From the NCBI GenBank assembly GCA_032988165.1, contig JANTQF010000163.1, positions 1 to 64,000 on the forward strand: DNA of 64,000 bases, written 5' to 3'. This stretch comes from Emmonsiellopsis sp. PD_33. Lineage: Eukaryota > Ascomycota > Eurotiomycetes > Onygenales > Ajellomycetaceae. Made by a program: the position numbers and the translations under genes. This document shows, in pieces, positions 23,848 through 35,592 of the stretch. Under the pieces are notes generated by a model. The model was given only the letters and a program-made list of their open reading frames with translations, was not told the DNA's origin and did not search any database. Position 1 is the first letter of the stretch. Every line of letters begins with the position of its first letter.

Positions 23848-26137
23848 GGTCGAACGGGAGGAACCGAGGAGAGAAACACTTTAATTATCGGATTATCATA
23901 AAATAGAGTCTATAGTCGATCGGAACGCGGTCTATAATGGTATATATAAAAGAGTGTGCGAACATGGAGGTCCGAAAGGTCGAAAAAAATTAGTTCAGGC
24001 GGGCATAATAATAGTTAAGACAAATGAATGGATTAGATAAAAAAGACCGGGCAGTCGTAAAAGAATCGTGAAGAGAAGCAACCGAAAATATCTACTCGGG
24101 ATGAGCAGCAGGAGAGGGATTTCCGATGGAGGGCGGCTCGAATTAATTGGTACTTGACCTGGGGTGACTCGGGCGGGTACAAAAACGAGAGTGGTTTCAG
24201 CGACGTGGCTAAGGCAATTAAGGAGCGCGGGTAACAATGGATATATAAAGAGCGACTGGGAAATCGAGAGAACGTAGCAATTGAAACAGACAAACACGCA
24301 AAAGAATGTGGGCGCAGTGCGCGGCGGAAGAGAGGACAAAGGGGGGAGAGGAGAGAGAAGAGAAGAGAAGAGATGAGGTTGAGGTTGAGGTTGAGATAGA
24401 GACGGAAGAATGAGGCTAAGACTGCCCAAAACGGCAAAGGCGGTGAGGCCGGTCACGTGCAATGAGGTCAGACTTCTCCAGACTGATATTCTGATATTCT
24501 GATATTCTGGGGATCTTGATCCTTTATCCCGATTTCTCTTCGCTTCCCCTCTACATTCCCTGATTCCGCTGCTTCAGGATGTAGGGCTGGATGCTTCTGC
24601 GCCCTCCTGTCCACCACTGATTCCCTGATATCGCAACCTTTCCCCTGCTCCTGGTGTCTGGTTGGGATCTGGGGAAAGCTGTCGGGAACCCTAACTCTCC
24701 TCGCTCAAGGTTTGCCTCTCTGCCATGGTTCGTTCTGGCAAACTTTCCAGTTTTTACCCCTGCGTCCCAGTTATGCACCCAAGAACCCCTCGGCCCACCG
24801 ACAATGCTATTGTGTGGTCCTTGAGAATCCCGCCATCACCACGGCCAATGAAGTTCTCACCGATCCACACGCCAACGCACACCTGCATATTCTCGCCCTG
24901 GCTACTTTCAGGGGTAAAAAACCAGAAAATGCAAAGAAGCCAAAATAGGCCGAGACTCCTGGTCCAACAAAGATCTAAAAAGTTGGATATCATGCCGTCA
25001 CAGATATCATTGTCCAATCTCGCTATGTACTTGTTTGAGAACATACCCCTCAGTAAACATAGGGTCGAATTCCTATCAATCCCACCCATTTAAACCCCCG
25101 GACAACACGGGAAAAGCACTCCTCAATAGCGGGACGAGCGGGACACCAGCATCATCCGATTCATCCCATGAAAACCGCCCATAAGAAAACAAAAAGAAAA
25201 GATGTCTATTTTAAACCACCCCATTCGTCACCGGGGAACCACCACATCGTCCATTCGTCCATTGCCCACTCACCATCCCCGCAGATAAACTCCCAGGGGT
25301 AAAAAAAAAATCCCACGCCGCCCAATAATAAATACACTTGAAACAAAACGAGGCTCTATGTATGGCTGTAAAATGTCTTCGACTCCGTATGCATTGCATG
25401 AGTTCACACCTAGCCGGAGGAAACATACATGCCACCCCGCCCACGCACACCAATATATATATACTTGCGACTAGTTAAGTTAGTTATCTAAGCGCATCCA
25501 TCCCATCTGTCCGAGTGACACATTATTAGCGACCTATCCTCGAACAACTCAGACAACCAGCCCACAGCCCACAGCACTTCGAAAACTCATGATGACCCGT
25601 CAAACTACACCGATTGATTGGCTTTGATACAGAACTAGATCTCACCTACAGCAAAAAGCAGAAACAGCCCCCGCTGCATGCATACTTAGTACTAATTATC
25701 TAATCCATATGGACAAGATCAACCCTAACTAGTTACCGCATACACACCGACTCACTTCGCCATAAGACGTGGCAGTAAATATGGGGAGATAAAACACCCG
25801 CCACCCCCGGGCCCCCAACTCCTCCGCCACATCGCTGCATCGCTGCATCGCTACCAAATACTTCACCATAGGATAGAATCGTTCGATGAGGTAGATAGGT
25901 AGGTACCACATACATAGATACATTAGACGAGCCAAAGATCCCCAACATCTCCTAAATGCATAATCTATCCCAGTTAATAATTATATTACATTAATATACC
26001 TCTCCCTATTTATTAGAACCCCTCCCTCCCTCTATCCCATCCCATCCCACAACCATAAACATCAAAAATCAAATAACCCGAAATATTTTGCTCTGCCGAA
26101 TAGAAAGAAAAAACACCCATAATAAGCTGCGCCCCCC
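23848..26137. other. Intergenic region of 2.3 kb
   Basis: No gene seen. The left part is the promoter of the serine-rich gene and includes a CACGTG at 24454 and three tandem CTGATATT units at 24483-24506. The right part is AT-rich and holds GCTGCATC repeats near 25831-25850. The short open frames (up to 155 codons) are low-complexity and unsupported. Confidence 0.55.
24453..24459. promoter_or_regulatory. E-box TCACGTG upstream of the serine-rich gene
   Basis: CACGTG core about 610 bp upstream of the ATG at 23847. It is the bHLH (Cbf1/SREBP-type) core sequence and one of eight in the window; see the finding on E-boxes. Confidence 0.35.
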
Positions 26138-29066
26138 TCAATAATCCTCCATATAAAACCACGGCCTTCCCACCTCCCCCTCCCCCTCCCCCAATACCGC
26201 CCCCGGCACCGTCATCGGCACCGGAACCATCGGCTCAAACACCATCCCCAACTTCGCCCCGTGATCATTCTCCTTCAAATCCCAGCTATCATGAGCATCA
26301 TCAGTCTCCGCCGTATCTACAGACCCAGACTCGGCTTCAGAGTCGCCATCGACATCGGGGTAAGCCTGGGGATGGGTGACGCGATCTCCAAGGCGGATCG
26401 GTAAGACGACGCCACACTCCCAGTTGCGGCAGTTTAGGCGCGGTCTGGAGGATTTGCGGTCGAGGACTAGGCGGCCCCTGTTGTGGAATGAATTAGTTGG
26501 TGGTGGGGAGTTTATGTAGAGGGTGGGACAGGTAGATGGGTACTCACCAGGCGCTTTCGGAGAGATTAGCGCTGCCGACATAGGCCCAGCCGAGGTATCT
26601 GGGAAACGGTTCTTTGCCATTCACCTTGCGCTCCGTGCTTATGATAGGTTTATCCGGGCGGACAAAAAGCATCTATCAAATCAAATCGAAAATACATTAT
26701 CAGCTGGCCCGTCAAACCAATATGACATCAGAGTAGAGAAACAGAGACACAAACCTTATTATGCATCAATATCCCCCTCCTCTTACTAACATTCTCCCGC
26801 AGCGTATGTTTCGGGAACGTCGCGGAGTTATACCATTTCGACTGACAACATATCGTGCCCGCGCCCTGCGTGCCGCCTTTGGAGTTGCGGACGGTTCTTA
26901 GACCGGGGAAGTAGACGCGGAAGCGGTCTTTCTTCCAGGCTGCGCCATCGGACTTTTGGGTCATCGGGCCGAGCTTTGAGGTGGGAAAGCCGGTTTTGGT
27001 GTTGCGGAGGGTTAGTTCTTTTAGACCATTGTCGCCTAACAGATGTTAGAAAGAGGGGAAAAGAAGCGGAATGTAGATTTCGAGGTTGGGGGCTACCTTG
27101 TGCTGCGAGGTAGATGGAGCGCATAAATTGATCATTTAAGGAGCCGATTGAGGAGGTCTGCATATATTGTCAGTCACTGAGATAACAGCAAGGAGGTTTG
27201 TCAGGTTGCCTCACGACGTAATCCAAATTCAAGTCCTGAGTCGTCTGTAGCCCAAGTTTCTTTATTGCCCGTCCAAGACCACATACACCAGTCCGTTCCC
27301 AATCGCGAATTTCGTGTGCCCCGCCACTGGGATAGGTTAGATACACGCAAAAACAATAAGATGGTAGGAACATACATTGTATGAACAAACGCCATATCTA
27401 TTGTAGCGCTGAAGTCGAACGCTTCAATCTTCTTAATCTCATTCTCATGGATACCAGACTGTCTGAGGAAGTAGCATAAATCATCAAGAAACTGCGTTCG
27501 TGGATATAATGACTCGGGGGATGTTTCCGGAAGGTCGATCAGGAAGACAATCTAGAAAACGCACATCAGAATAATACCCTTTAGTTTGACAAAGGGGGTG
27601 GTTAATATTCCTTACATTCTCTAGAAACCCCCCTCCCTCACCCCAATCATACGGCACGAGGTTCGCACTCGGCACGACGATGCGAAGACGCCCAGGATGA
27701 AACAGCAGCATCAACTTCGAATGCATGCAATTCACCTGACCCGCCATGGATGGGAAGCAAACGCGTACATGCGTCAGACCCGTCAAGCTCTCCTCTTGAT
27801 ACCGCCTCTATCTATGTGTCAGTAGAAAGCACATCGCTAAGGTCCCTGTACTGCATTTTGGTAAACCGATAAATGTATGCATACCTCTTCTTCCTCCTTG
27901 ATCCCCATAACTAGCAAAAGCCGTGTGTCATGACACCAAAACTTAGAAAACACCCAGTCGTAATCCCACTGGTACGAGCTCAAGATCGCCTGCTCAAGAT
28001 CCGCCTTCTGAACCACCTCCTCAAACTTGATATCGTCTCCCTGTCTTTCACACCCAAAGACCCATGTCTTCTTAACGGCTCCTAAAGGGAACTCCAAGGG
28101 CCGGGGCTCTGGCCGTGGCGATTCCGGAACGACCTCAACCTTCTGGCTGTCCCCATTACCCTGAGTTCGGCGACCTAGAGGCAACCCAGTGGTCGTAGTC
28201 ACAGGGCTTATCGTGGCAGGACGATTACCAGCGGACAACGGCACCGAAGTTCGCGCATCCCGCCCCCCCGTCGCGGCACGAACAGGCATCCCTCCTATTC
28301 CCACCCTCGCGAGCCGCTTAACGCACGGCGACATGGATCCCGAGGTCGGAGTCGACGATTTCCTTTTCATCTGCTCCACCCTAGCAAGTCGCTCCTCTTC
28401 CATTCTCTTGCGGTCCAGTCCTAGCAACCCCAACGCCGATCCCGATGGAATCGGGGCAGACTCTTGGCTGTTCAGGCGACTCTTCTCATTCAGCTTCACC
28501 TCATCACGATGCTGGTCGACATCAGTCATGCTCCCGACTTCATCATCCGCATCCTCGCCCTGCTGGCGGAGCGAGAGTCTGATCGCTTCGCGGAGGTCAG
28601 GGTCATCAAGATCATCAGGTACCCCTGCCTCTACCTCTGCCTGTAGGCCCTCTTCAACTTTAACTTCTCGCTCCTTAACAACGTTCACAATAGACTGTGC
28701 GGTTTCATCCCCATCCACAGCAGCCTCAGCCTCAGACTCAGCCGTCAAATCAACAACATCACGACTCGACATAGCCACAGCCACAGCCTGACGCGCCGCA
28801 CGAGCTTCTAGGACAGGGGAAGATACAGACGGCACCAGAGTTTCGGAAGCAGATACAGACGCGGCTTCAGCTAGGGATGCCTGAATGGCGCGGCGGACTT
28901 GCTCTTGCTCTTCTGCTGAGTCGTAGAGAGAGCGGACGTCCATGGTTCGAAAGGGGGTTTGGGATGATGATGAGAGGCGAAAGTGAGGGGTATAATAGCG
29001 GGGGAGATGGAACAGAAATGGTGAGATGACGCGTTTGGAGAGGATGCGAGTCAAAGATGTTCTCAT
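26138..29066 (-). CDS. tdp1: Tyrosyl-DNA phosphodiesterase 1 with N-terminal ubiquitin-interacting motifs
   Basis: Eight exons on the minus strand: 29066-27885, 27807-27616, 27551-27376, 27326-27215, 27157-27097, 27035-26755, 26672-26548 and 26477-26138, giving 822 residues. Tdp1 removes topoisomerase I peptides and other 3' adducts from DNA. Both HxK active-site motifs are present: H423/K425 in NCMHSKLMLLFHPG followed by VVPSANLVPYDWG, and H666/K668 in ILMHNK followed by YVGSANLSESAWG. The N-terminal third is disordered but contains two stretches that fit ubiquitin-interacting motifs: EQVRRAIQASLAEA near residue 55 and DPDLREAIRLSLRQQ near 158. There are two possible starts. The first ATG (29066) opens a basic, Ser-rich leader resembling a mitochondrial presequence, while the in-frame ATG at 28943 has a much better Kozak context (ACCATGG) and would give a 781-residue protein. 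Confidence 0.93.
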
Positions 29067-29323
29067 AAAAGGGATTTCCCTGGCGGGATTGTTTGTTGGG
29101 AGGGGGAGGGAGATGGAAGAAAGAAAGGAGGAACAGCCTGGGTAGGCTTGGGTTGTTGTTGTTGGGAGGACTATTCAGAGCCCGGGTTATGGAATAGTAT
29201 CCCAGCAACAACGCCTTCAACGCGTCTGTCCATCCACGTCTGTACTGTCTTCTTCTCCCCAGCGTGTGTTGATGCTGTGTTGTTGCTGGATGAACAGAGA
29301 AGATCAAGGAGACAACGTTGATA

Positions 29324-29331
29324 TCACGTGA
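29324..29331. promoter_or_regulatory. Palindromic E-box TCACGTGA
   Basis: Perfect 8-bp palindrome midway between the divergent tdp1 and FAD oxidoreductase starts. It is one of four copies of this octamer in the window. Confidence 0.45.
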
Positions 29332-29411
29332 CTGTAGAGGCCGAAGCTGCTGTCCAGCCAATAAGAATCCGCATATCGGACAGCCAATTAAATCACGGAG
29401 GCAAGTGCAGT

Positions 29412-29419
29412 TGACGTCA
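29412..29419. promoter_or_regulatory. Palindromic CRE TGACGTCA
   Basis: Full consensus ATF/CREB site 240 bp upstream of the FAD oxidoreductase ATG. In fungi this is the site of Atf1/AtfA-type stress bZIP factors; the link here is inference. Confidence 0.45.
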
Positions 29420-29651
29420 TTACCTCGACAATTGACGCCGCAGGGATTATCTACATCTGCGACGAAGGGGGTAAACAGACAACGATATATCTAGCAGATT
29501 TCTATCTATATATTTATAATTAATCAGTCCTCTCTCTACACCCAGCCCAAGCCGCATATATTCCAGCCGCCTGTCCTAAAGGACTAAAAGCCACAACCGA
29601 TCAAAATGCCATTCCCGATGCCGAGTTCAACAATGTGATACCAACAGAACA

Positions 29652-31409
29652 ATGGCGTCCCGAGTACAAACAAGCATCAGACAAAAGGTGTTGGTTATCG
29701 GAGCCGGAGCAGCAGGAATGGTATGCCCTTTTGCTAGCTTGCAGCCCATCCCAATCCACCAGCGAAACAGCCTAAAATACCCAATAACAACAATTCCAGT
29801 CCTGTGCTGCAACCCTCGCCGACTGCCCCTCCCAATTCGAAGTAACCATCCTCGAACGCAGCGCAACATCCGGCGGTGTCGCAACCTCTCTCCCTCTCGA
29901 CAGAGACAAATACGGCGCCGATTGGCTAAACGATGGCGTACAGGGCGGACCCTCGCTCTTCCGCCACACCTTCAAGTACCTGCGGGACTACGGCTACGAG
30001 CCCAAGGAGATGAAGTTCCAGTTCTCCTTCGGTAAAGGCAAGGAAAATTTCTGGACAAATGTCTTCCCCACGGCACTGGTGGAGAGGCATGCGAGGGAGA
30101 TTGGCAAGTTCGGACGGGCGCTGAGGCTGGTGAAGCGGGCGGGGAAGGCGGTGTGGCTGGTTCCTATTGGGACATTTTTGGATATTGGAAGGTTTAGTAA
30201 GGAGTTTCAGTATAAGATGGTGATCCCTTTAGCGGCGATGGTGCTAAAGACGGGGAATCAGACGAAGGATGTGCCATGTGGGTTGTTGATGAGGCTGTTT
30301 GATGACCCCGAGATGAAGGTGTGGGATTATGATCCTGCCTCGTTTGTGCCGAATTTACCGAGTATGTATACGTTTCCGAATATGAGGCGTTTCTATCAGG
30401 ATTGGGAGGCGGGGCTGAGGTCGAAGGGTGTGAATATTCGGTTGAATACTGAAGTCGTCAAAATCAGTCGGAGGGATCGAAGGGGTGTGGCTATCGAAAC
30501 ACGGTGGGCTGATGGCGATTCGATAACTGGTGGTCAGCAAGATGGCCATGTCAGCAACACTGAAGCCTTCGATAAGCTCGTCCTGTGCATTCCCGGCGAC
30601 GAAGCGAAGCATCTCCTCGGCGAATTGGCAACGTGGAGGGAGAAATTCATCCTTGGCGGAATCCAAATGTTCAACAGATACACAGTCACTCACTCCGACT
30701 CTGAATACTTTCGCCAGCAATACGAAACCCGCTTCCGAGAGGATCTCTGCGCAAAGCCCCATACAAAGGAGCAGTCAGCACAAATAGACTTCGCAAAGGG
30801 TGCAGCAGATGGGGGCGGCTTCCGCCCCATGTACTACATCCATGCTTATCCGGGGAAGCCAAATAAGATGGAATCGGGCTTTGACTGTTCCAATTTCCAA
30901 TATCAGTTCCAGCCGGATGTCAAGGGCGGGGAGAGCCAGGTGCCGTTTGATAAGCATATTTTCCAGAGCCATTTCATGGATCAGAAGCTAAAGCACCTCT
31001 GGACGGTCAATCAGATTGATGAAGAGAGCATTATCGAACGGAAGTGGTGGCATCAGCTGTCACATCGGTGGCAGCATTATGTGCGCGTCGCGCCAGCGAT
31101 GAGGTTCATTAATGGGAAGAAGAACACGCATTTTGCGGGCTCGTGGACGTTTGTGGTGAGGTCATGCTAAGACTTGACAGGTGTATATCAAGCGCAGATT
31201 CGAAGCTAACGGAATTCATGTAGGATATTCATGAAGTTGCGTGTATCTCTGGGATAGCGGCGGCATATCGTCTTGGGGCACCGTATGAAAGATTCGATGA
31301 TCTTGCTGAAACTAGCTTTGCAAAGTATTTGAAGCATGCCCATGGCGTCAAGTTTGAAAGGAGACGCGGGGAACGTATATCATCGGGCGCGGGTAGCGAT
31401 AGACTTTGA
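29652..31409 (+). CDS. FAD-dependent amine oxidase-like oxidoreductase
   Basis: Three exons: 29652-29720, 29800-31155 and 31224-31409, giving 536 residues, all in phase. The N-terminus carries the Rossmann dinucleotide-binding fingerprint VLVIGAGAAGMSCAATLA followed, after about 15 residues, by VTILERSATSGGVATS, the NAD(P)/FAD-binding pattern of flavin amine oxidases and phytoene desaturase-like enzymes. The FAD-closing segment near the end is FAGSWTFVDIHEVACISGIAAA. No membrane helix or signal peptide is visible. The substrate is unknown; such proteins occur both alone and in metabolite gene clusters. The SDR gene lies convergently 210 bp downstream. The codon ending switches between C-rich and G-rich blocks inside exon 2 (near 30045 and 30490). 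Confidence 0.85.
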
Positions 31410-31619
31410 CACTCCATATTGTCGGTTTCCCTCTGTTCAGTTGGATAGCCTGCTGTTGGACTCGGGGTGGCAAGAGGAATGCTGTACCGCTCATGATCGT
31501 GGATTTTGTCGGAACTCGTGAGCTGGCCGAGCTGTTAGAGGATTCTGTAGTAATAGTAGCACACCACCAATTGCCATATCTATAATAACAGCATGAACCG
31601 TGCGGAGTAAATGCTGTGC

Positions 31620-32860
31620 TTATTCGATCATCAAGCCATCGTGCCCCTCCATCCCCCCCTCCTCCTCCATCTCCATCTCCTTCTCTTTCTCCCTCTCCTT
31701 CTCCCTCTCCTTGCCCACCCCCTCCCCCAGCGGGAAATTCAAATGTTTCCAATCCTCAATCTCCTCCGTGATACATTTCAGCCGATCCCTAATACTCTCC
31801 ACCGCAAAGCTCCCCAATAACAACCTTAGTGGTGGAAACGAGCAATGCCCAAGCTGCCAGACTAGCTCCGCCGCCTTGACCGCGCTGACCGGCTGCTTGT
31901 CGCCCATCCATTGAATAATGCGTCTAGCATGAGCTGCGGGCGCCGTCGGCCCCCGATACGGCTCGCTGGCGGGTTTGATAAAGAAGTGCCCAAAAAGCGG
32001 CAGTGGGGAGGAATTGGACCGCGGCTGATCCTGGACAAAGGGATCACCACCACCACCAGCAGCAGCAGCAGCAGCGGACGGTGAAGAAAGGTCAAAATCA
32101 TCCCGTCGCATATGCGCCGGCTCAACAAGGGTCCCCTTAATATTAAACGCATCAATCTCATAAAGCATACTCTCAATCAACCCCTCAACCGCATACTTGG
32201 ACGCACAATAGGGCCCCAACCCAGGCACGCCCAGCGCACCACTCGTCGAGCTAAAAATCAAATACCTCCCCGCCCTCCGCTCGCGGAAATACGGCAGCGA
32301 GCACTGCAAAATATTCAACGTGCCCGTGAAATTCGTCTCGAACTGGTTCCGTATATCATACTCCTCCTGGTCCTCGCAGGCCCCCACAACCCCGTACCCG
32401 GAGCAGTTGGCAATCAGGTCGATGCGCCCAAAGTGCGCGACGGTCTTGTCGATGACGGCCTGGACGGTCTCGCGCGCGCGCACGTCGCACAGCAGCCCGA
32501 GACAGTGCGGGTTCTCGTCTGCTAGCGCGGCCATGTAGGCGGGGGAGTTTTCAAAGGTGCGCCCGACGGCCGCGACGAGGTCGTTGTGCGATAGGGCGCT
32601 TTTCACGAGCGAGCGGCCGATGTGGCCGGTTGCGCCGAAGATCTGTGTGATGCACGCAGGTTAAGTCAGTGATCAATTGGAAATTGGAAAACGATGGGGG
32701 CGGGCATGAGGATGCATACCAGCCATACGAGCTGTTTGGGCGGGTTCTGCGGTCCTGGGGGTTCGGTGGTTGCGGGGAGGCGGAGGCGGAGATCCTGCGA
32801 CGCGGCGGCGGAGGGGGACAGCGAGTTGGAGGCGCCGGATGAGCGGGGTCGGGCGTCCAT
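31620..32860 (-). CDS. Short-chain dehydrogenase/reductase (SDR) with charged C-terminal tail
   Basis: Two exons on the minus strand, 32860-32720 and 32642-31620, giving 387 residues. The intron (77 bp, GTATGC donor) lies just before the cofactor fold, and joining it restores LVWLIFGATGHIGRSLV with the nucleotide-binding glycines at 50-56. Other SDR marks are NCSGYG near 126-131, FSSTSG near 178-183, and the catalytic Y192/K196 pair in YCASKYAVEG. The enzyme should be an NAD(P)(H)-dependent oxidoreductase of the classical type; the substrate is unknown. Two unusual parts are a 45-residue disordered Ser/Pro-rich lead before the fold and a tail of alternating Lys/Glu/Arg/Met (KEREKEREKEKEMEME) made by a CTC/CTT-type repeat in the DNA. 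Its start faces away from the FAD oxidoreductase gene. Confidence 0.88.
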
Positions 32861-33217
32861 GGCTTGGGGGGTTGTTTTGTCAAGGTGAATGGCGGTTATT
32901 GGGATTGCGAGGGCATGTCATTGTTTATGATAGAGATGAAGTTCTCTGTAGAGGTGAAACTTCCATCGATGCGCTTGAGGTAACTACTAGGTTCGTGTTT
33001 GGGGCGAACTGGGGAGAAGCTTCATTTAACCAGTTAGTTAACTAAATATAGTTCACAACCCGGCTCTAATTCATAGTTGGACATTATTCTGGTTAAACAC
33101 ACAGATGATCAATTGGTATTTATTCACCAGCAGCTTCAAAATATACAAATAATGCTAACCGCCGTGCCAATATGAAAAGAACAACGCCCGTTCCATTAAC
33201 TCCATACAATCAACTCA
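32861..33217. other. Short intergenic region between the SDR gene and vps45
   Basis: 357 bp holding the SDR promoter and the vps45 3' flank. It includes GTTAGTTAAC near 33033. No gene seen. Confidence 0.5.
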
Positions 33218-35106
33218 TCAACGACCAATCTCCCTCCGCAGCCTCCCCGCCACCGTTGACGGAGGCGGTTCTGGCCAGTTCCCAACCGCATCATCCACTT
33301 CTGCCATGAAACTAGCACTATTGTGAACACTCGTAGATCCCAACACAACCCGAACGCCAGGCGAGCTCGCATTGACCTGGGCCACCATCTTCGCTTCCTC
33401 ATACGTAGCTCCTCCCACGATGAACACAATGATATCTTGTGGTTTATCCCGCGTGTGGCCGCCGCCTTCGAGGAATGGGTACTGCAGCTCCTTCAGGCGG
33501 CCCTTGATGAGGTTCTGCAGCGTGGATTCTAATCGGGGAGAATGCTGGGTGTATACGTTCTCGACGCCCTTGAGGCCTTTGAATCGGTCCCGGGCGCCGG
33601 ATAGGAAGGACGCGGATTCGAATAGGTCGGAGAATCCTCCTGCGACAGGGGGTGCCTGGAGGGAATGGTGGTAGGCTAGGAGCTTGGGAATTATGTTGAT
33701 TCTATGAGGTGATACATTTCCCGCGGCAGTTAGTAGGTCAATCAGAATTGGCAGCGCGTTCGAAGGTTGCTTTTCGTAGCGGATGGCGTATAAAGCTACC
33801 AGGCGGATTTTATTATCGGCAGTGACAGCCGGATTTTGAATTAGCCGTTGTAGGACCTTGGGAATGTCAGCTTATCCCCGAGAACCGGCTTCACGAGTAT
33901 CCTACCTTGAGATCATTCGCGTGATTATCATTACACGCAAGACTTTGTTCCAGCTCGCTCACATCCAGCAGACTGTGCTCACCAACCTTCCTACTCAGCT
34001 CACCCACGAGCGCAACGTGCTTGCTCACGTTTCCAGAAAGCTTCCGGAACTCAGGATAGTCCTCGACAAACCGTTTCATATCCGCAATAGATTCTATGCT
34101 CATGCTGTTCTTCGTTCGTGACTGGTACTGCTCAACATACTCCTTGATATTCCCACCCAGGTCGCCAAAATTTTGGTACATATTCTTTTTGAAAAAAGGA
34201 TCTTGGTCCTGGGATATCACAATCTCTTTGAGCTCTGGTCTGATGTCAGGCACGTCACTCAGGTCCACTCTCCCATTATCAATACCAAGCAACTCGTGGA
34301 CCATGGCCTGATAAGTCCACTGGTTCAACAACGGCGTGATGGGATCGTCCCGACGGTCTAGTATAAGTAGTATCGGAGGCGTATCCGTTTTCCTGAAATT
34401 AAACAACTGCTCCTCCTGCGTGAGCTGATACCGAACCTCCGTAGCAAGTTTCTTTGCAATCAAACTATTCTTCTCGTATCGGATCAGGGGATTCTTCTTC
34501 AGCGACAATAACAACGCAATAACCCCCTCCGTCGTTCTCTGCAGGGCATCCGTATTCCAAATATCCGGACTCTGGCTCCATATCCTCTGCCTCGGATACC
34601 CAATGCCCAGCGAGCAAAGGTCCGGATTAATCACCGTGAAGTCGGCGAAGTATTCCTGCACCGACTTGACAACCTCATGATCATCCGCCTCCGCCAGCCG
34701 CTCCAGCGCCGACTTGCGGACGATATTGCTAAAGTTTATAAAGTATTCCCCATACTTGGGCTCTCTCAGCTCATCTATCAGAAACTGTATGGAATCCGGC
34801 GACGGGCGCACAAAACATAGACAACGGAGATGGCGCATCTTCTCGCGCAACTGGTTATCGAGGCGGTCGATGAGGTAGACTTCATGGTTGAGAAGGGAGG
34901 ACTGGGTCATGGCGGTCGAGATAATGGGGACCTAGCGGGGCGGGTTAGCTGATGGTGCTCGCGACGGGCATGAAGGTCGCGTCTCCCACGGTCTCACTAT
35001 CAAGCAATAATATCTTCATCTTGGCGGCGGAGGAACCGGTGGCAGCGGTGTCGCCCGCAGAGACCATCTTCGAGACATAGCCGGAGACGGCGGAGACGAC
35101 GTCCAT
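33218..35106 (-). CDS. vps45: Vps45, Sec1/Munc18-family vesicle fusion regulator
   Basis: Three exons on the minus strand: 35106-34990, 34931-33906 and 33856-33218, giving 593 residues. Vps45 binds Tlg2-type syntaxin and regulates SNARE assembly for Golgi/endosome to vacuole traffic. The join between exons 1 and 2 gives KMKILLLDSETVPIISTAMTQ, the classic SM-protein start, followed by LLNHEVYLIDRLD. Further family marks are PPILLILDRRDDPITPLLNQWTYQ split over the middle and the C-terminal VFIVGGATYEEAKMV with VVLGSTSVHNSASFM. An upstream in-frame ATG at 35274 would add 56 residues, but that part is not SM-like and the family starts at the chosen Met. A TCACGTGA lies about 210 bp upstream of the ATG. 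Confidence 0.95.
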
Positions 35107-35592
35107 TGCGGCGGTGGTGATGGGGCGGGTCAGGCTGCGCGGGGATACAAAATGGTCATCGACGGGGGGTATTCCTGTTTGCTCAGCATATGCCGGGTAT
35201 CTCAGATTGTTTGTTGGAGGCTGGAGGTTGGAGATTCTAAGAAGATTGAAGCTGAAGCCGTCGACTGTCGTCATTGTCTATGTCCCAAACGGGAAGGTCT
35301 TGGCGATGTCCCAGTCACGTGATTCTCCACTGATATGGATAAATAATCCATTCTCTCCTCCAACATTTGTATTTCTCTCTTGTTCCTCTGTCTGTATTCT
35401 CTCCTGTATTCTACGTGCAGTGATGTATCTTGGATGCAGCGCCAGTGTTCGGCTGCTGCGTTCTTCATATCAACCTGCCATTGTCTACTCAACCATCCGC
35501 CCCTATTATGATGCTCACAGCAATTGCCTCCCACAGCGAGGATGTTTACTGCAGTCAATGTGCCCATCAGCCTGGAATTAACTACGTACAGC
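35107..35592. promoter_or_regulatory. vps45 promoter region with E-box
   Basis: 486 bp between the vps45 start and the 3' end of the NLR-like gene. It contains the palindrome TCACGTGA at 35315-35322. No gene seen. Confidence 0.45.

Larger units (their letters stand above)
29067..29651. promoter_or_regulatory. Bidirectional promoter of tdp1 and the FAD oxidoreductase
   Basis: A 585-bp divergent spacer. It contains a palindromic E-box TCACGTGA (29324-29331), two CCAAT boxes (29358-29362 and 29384-29388) and a full palindromic CRE TGACGTCA (29412-29419), all within about 100 bp. No gene lies inside. Confidence 0.6.

Noticed and set aside
28189..28791. 200-codon Ser-rich plus-strand frame
   Set aside because: Antisense shadow of tdp1 exon 1.
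34945..35274. 56-residue upstream extension of Vps45
   Set aside because: SM proteins of this type start at the Met used here, and the extension has no similarity; the E-box and promoter lie just beyond.
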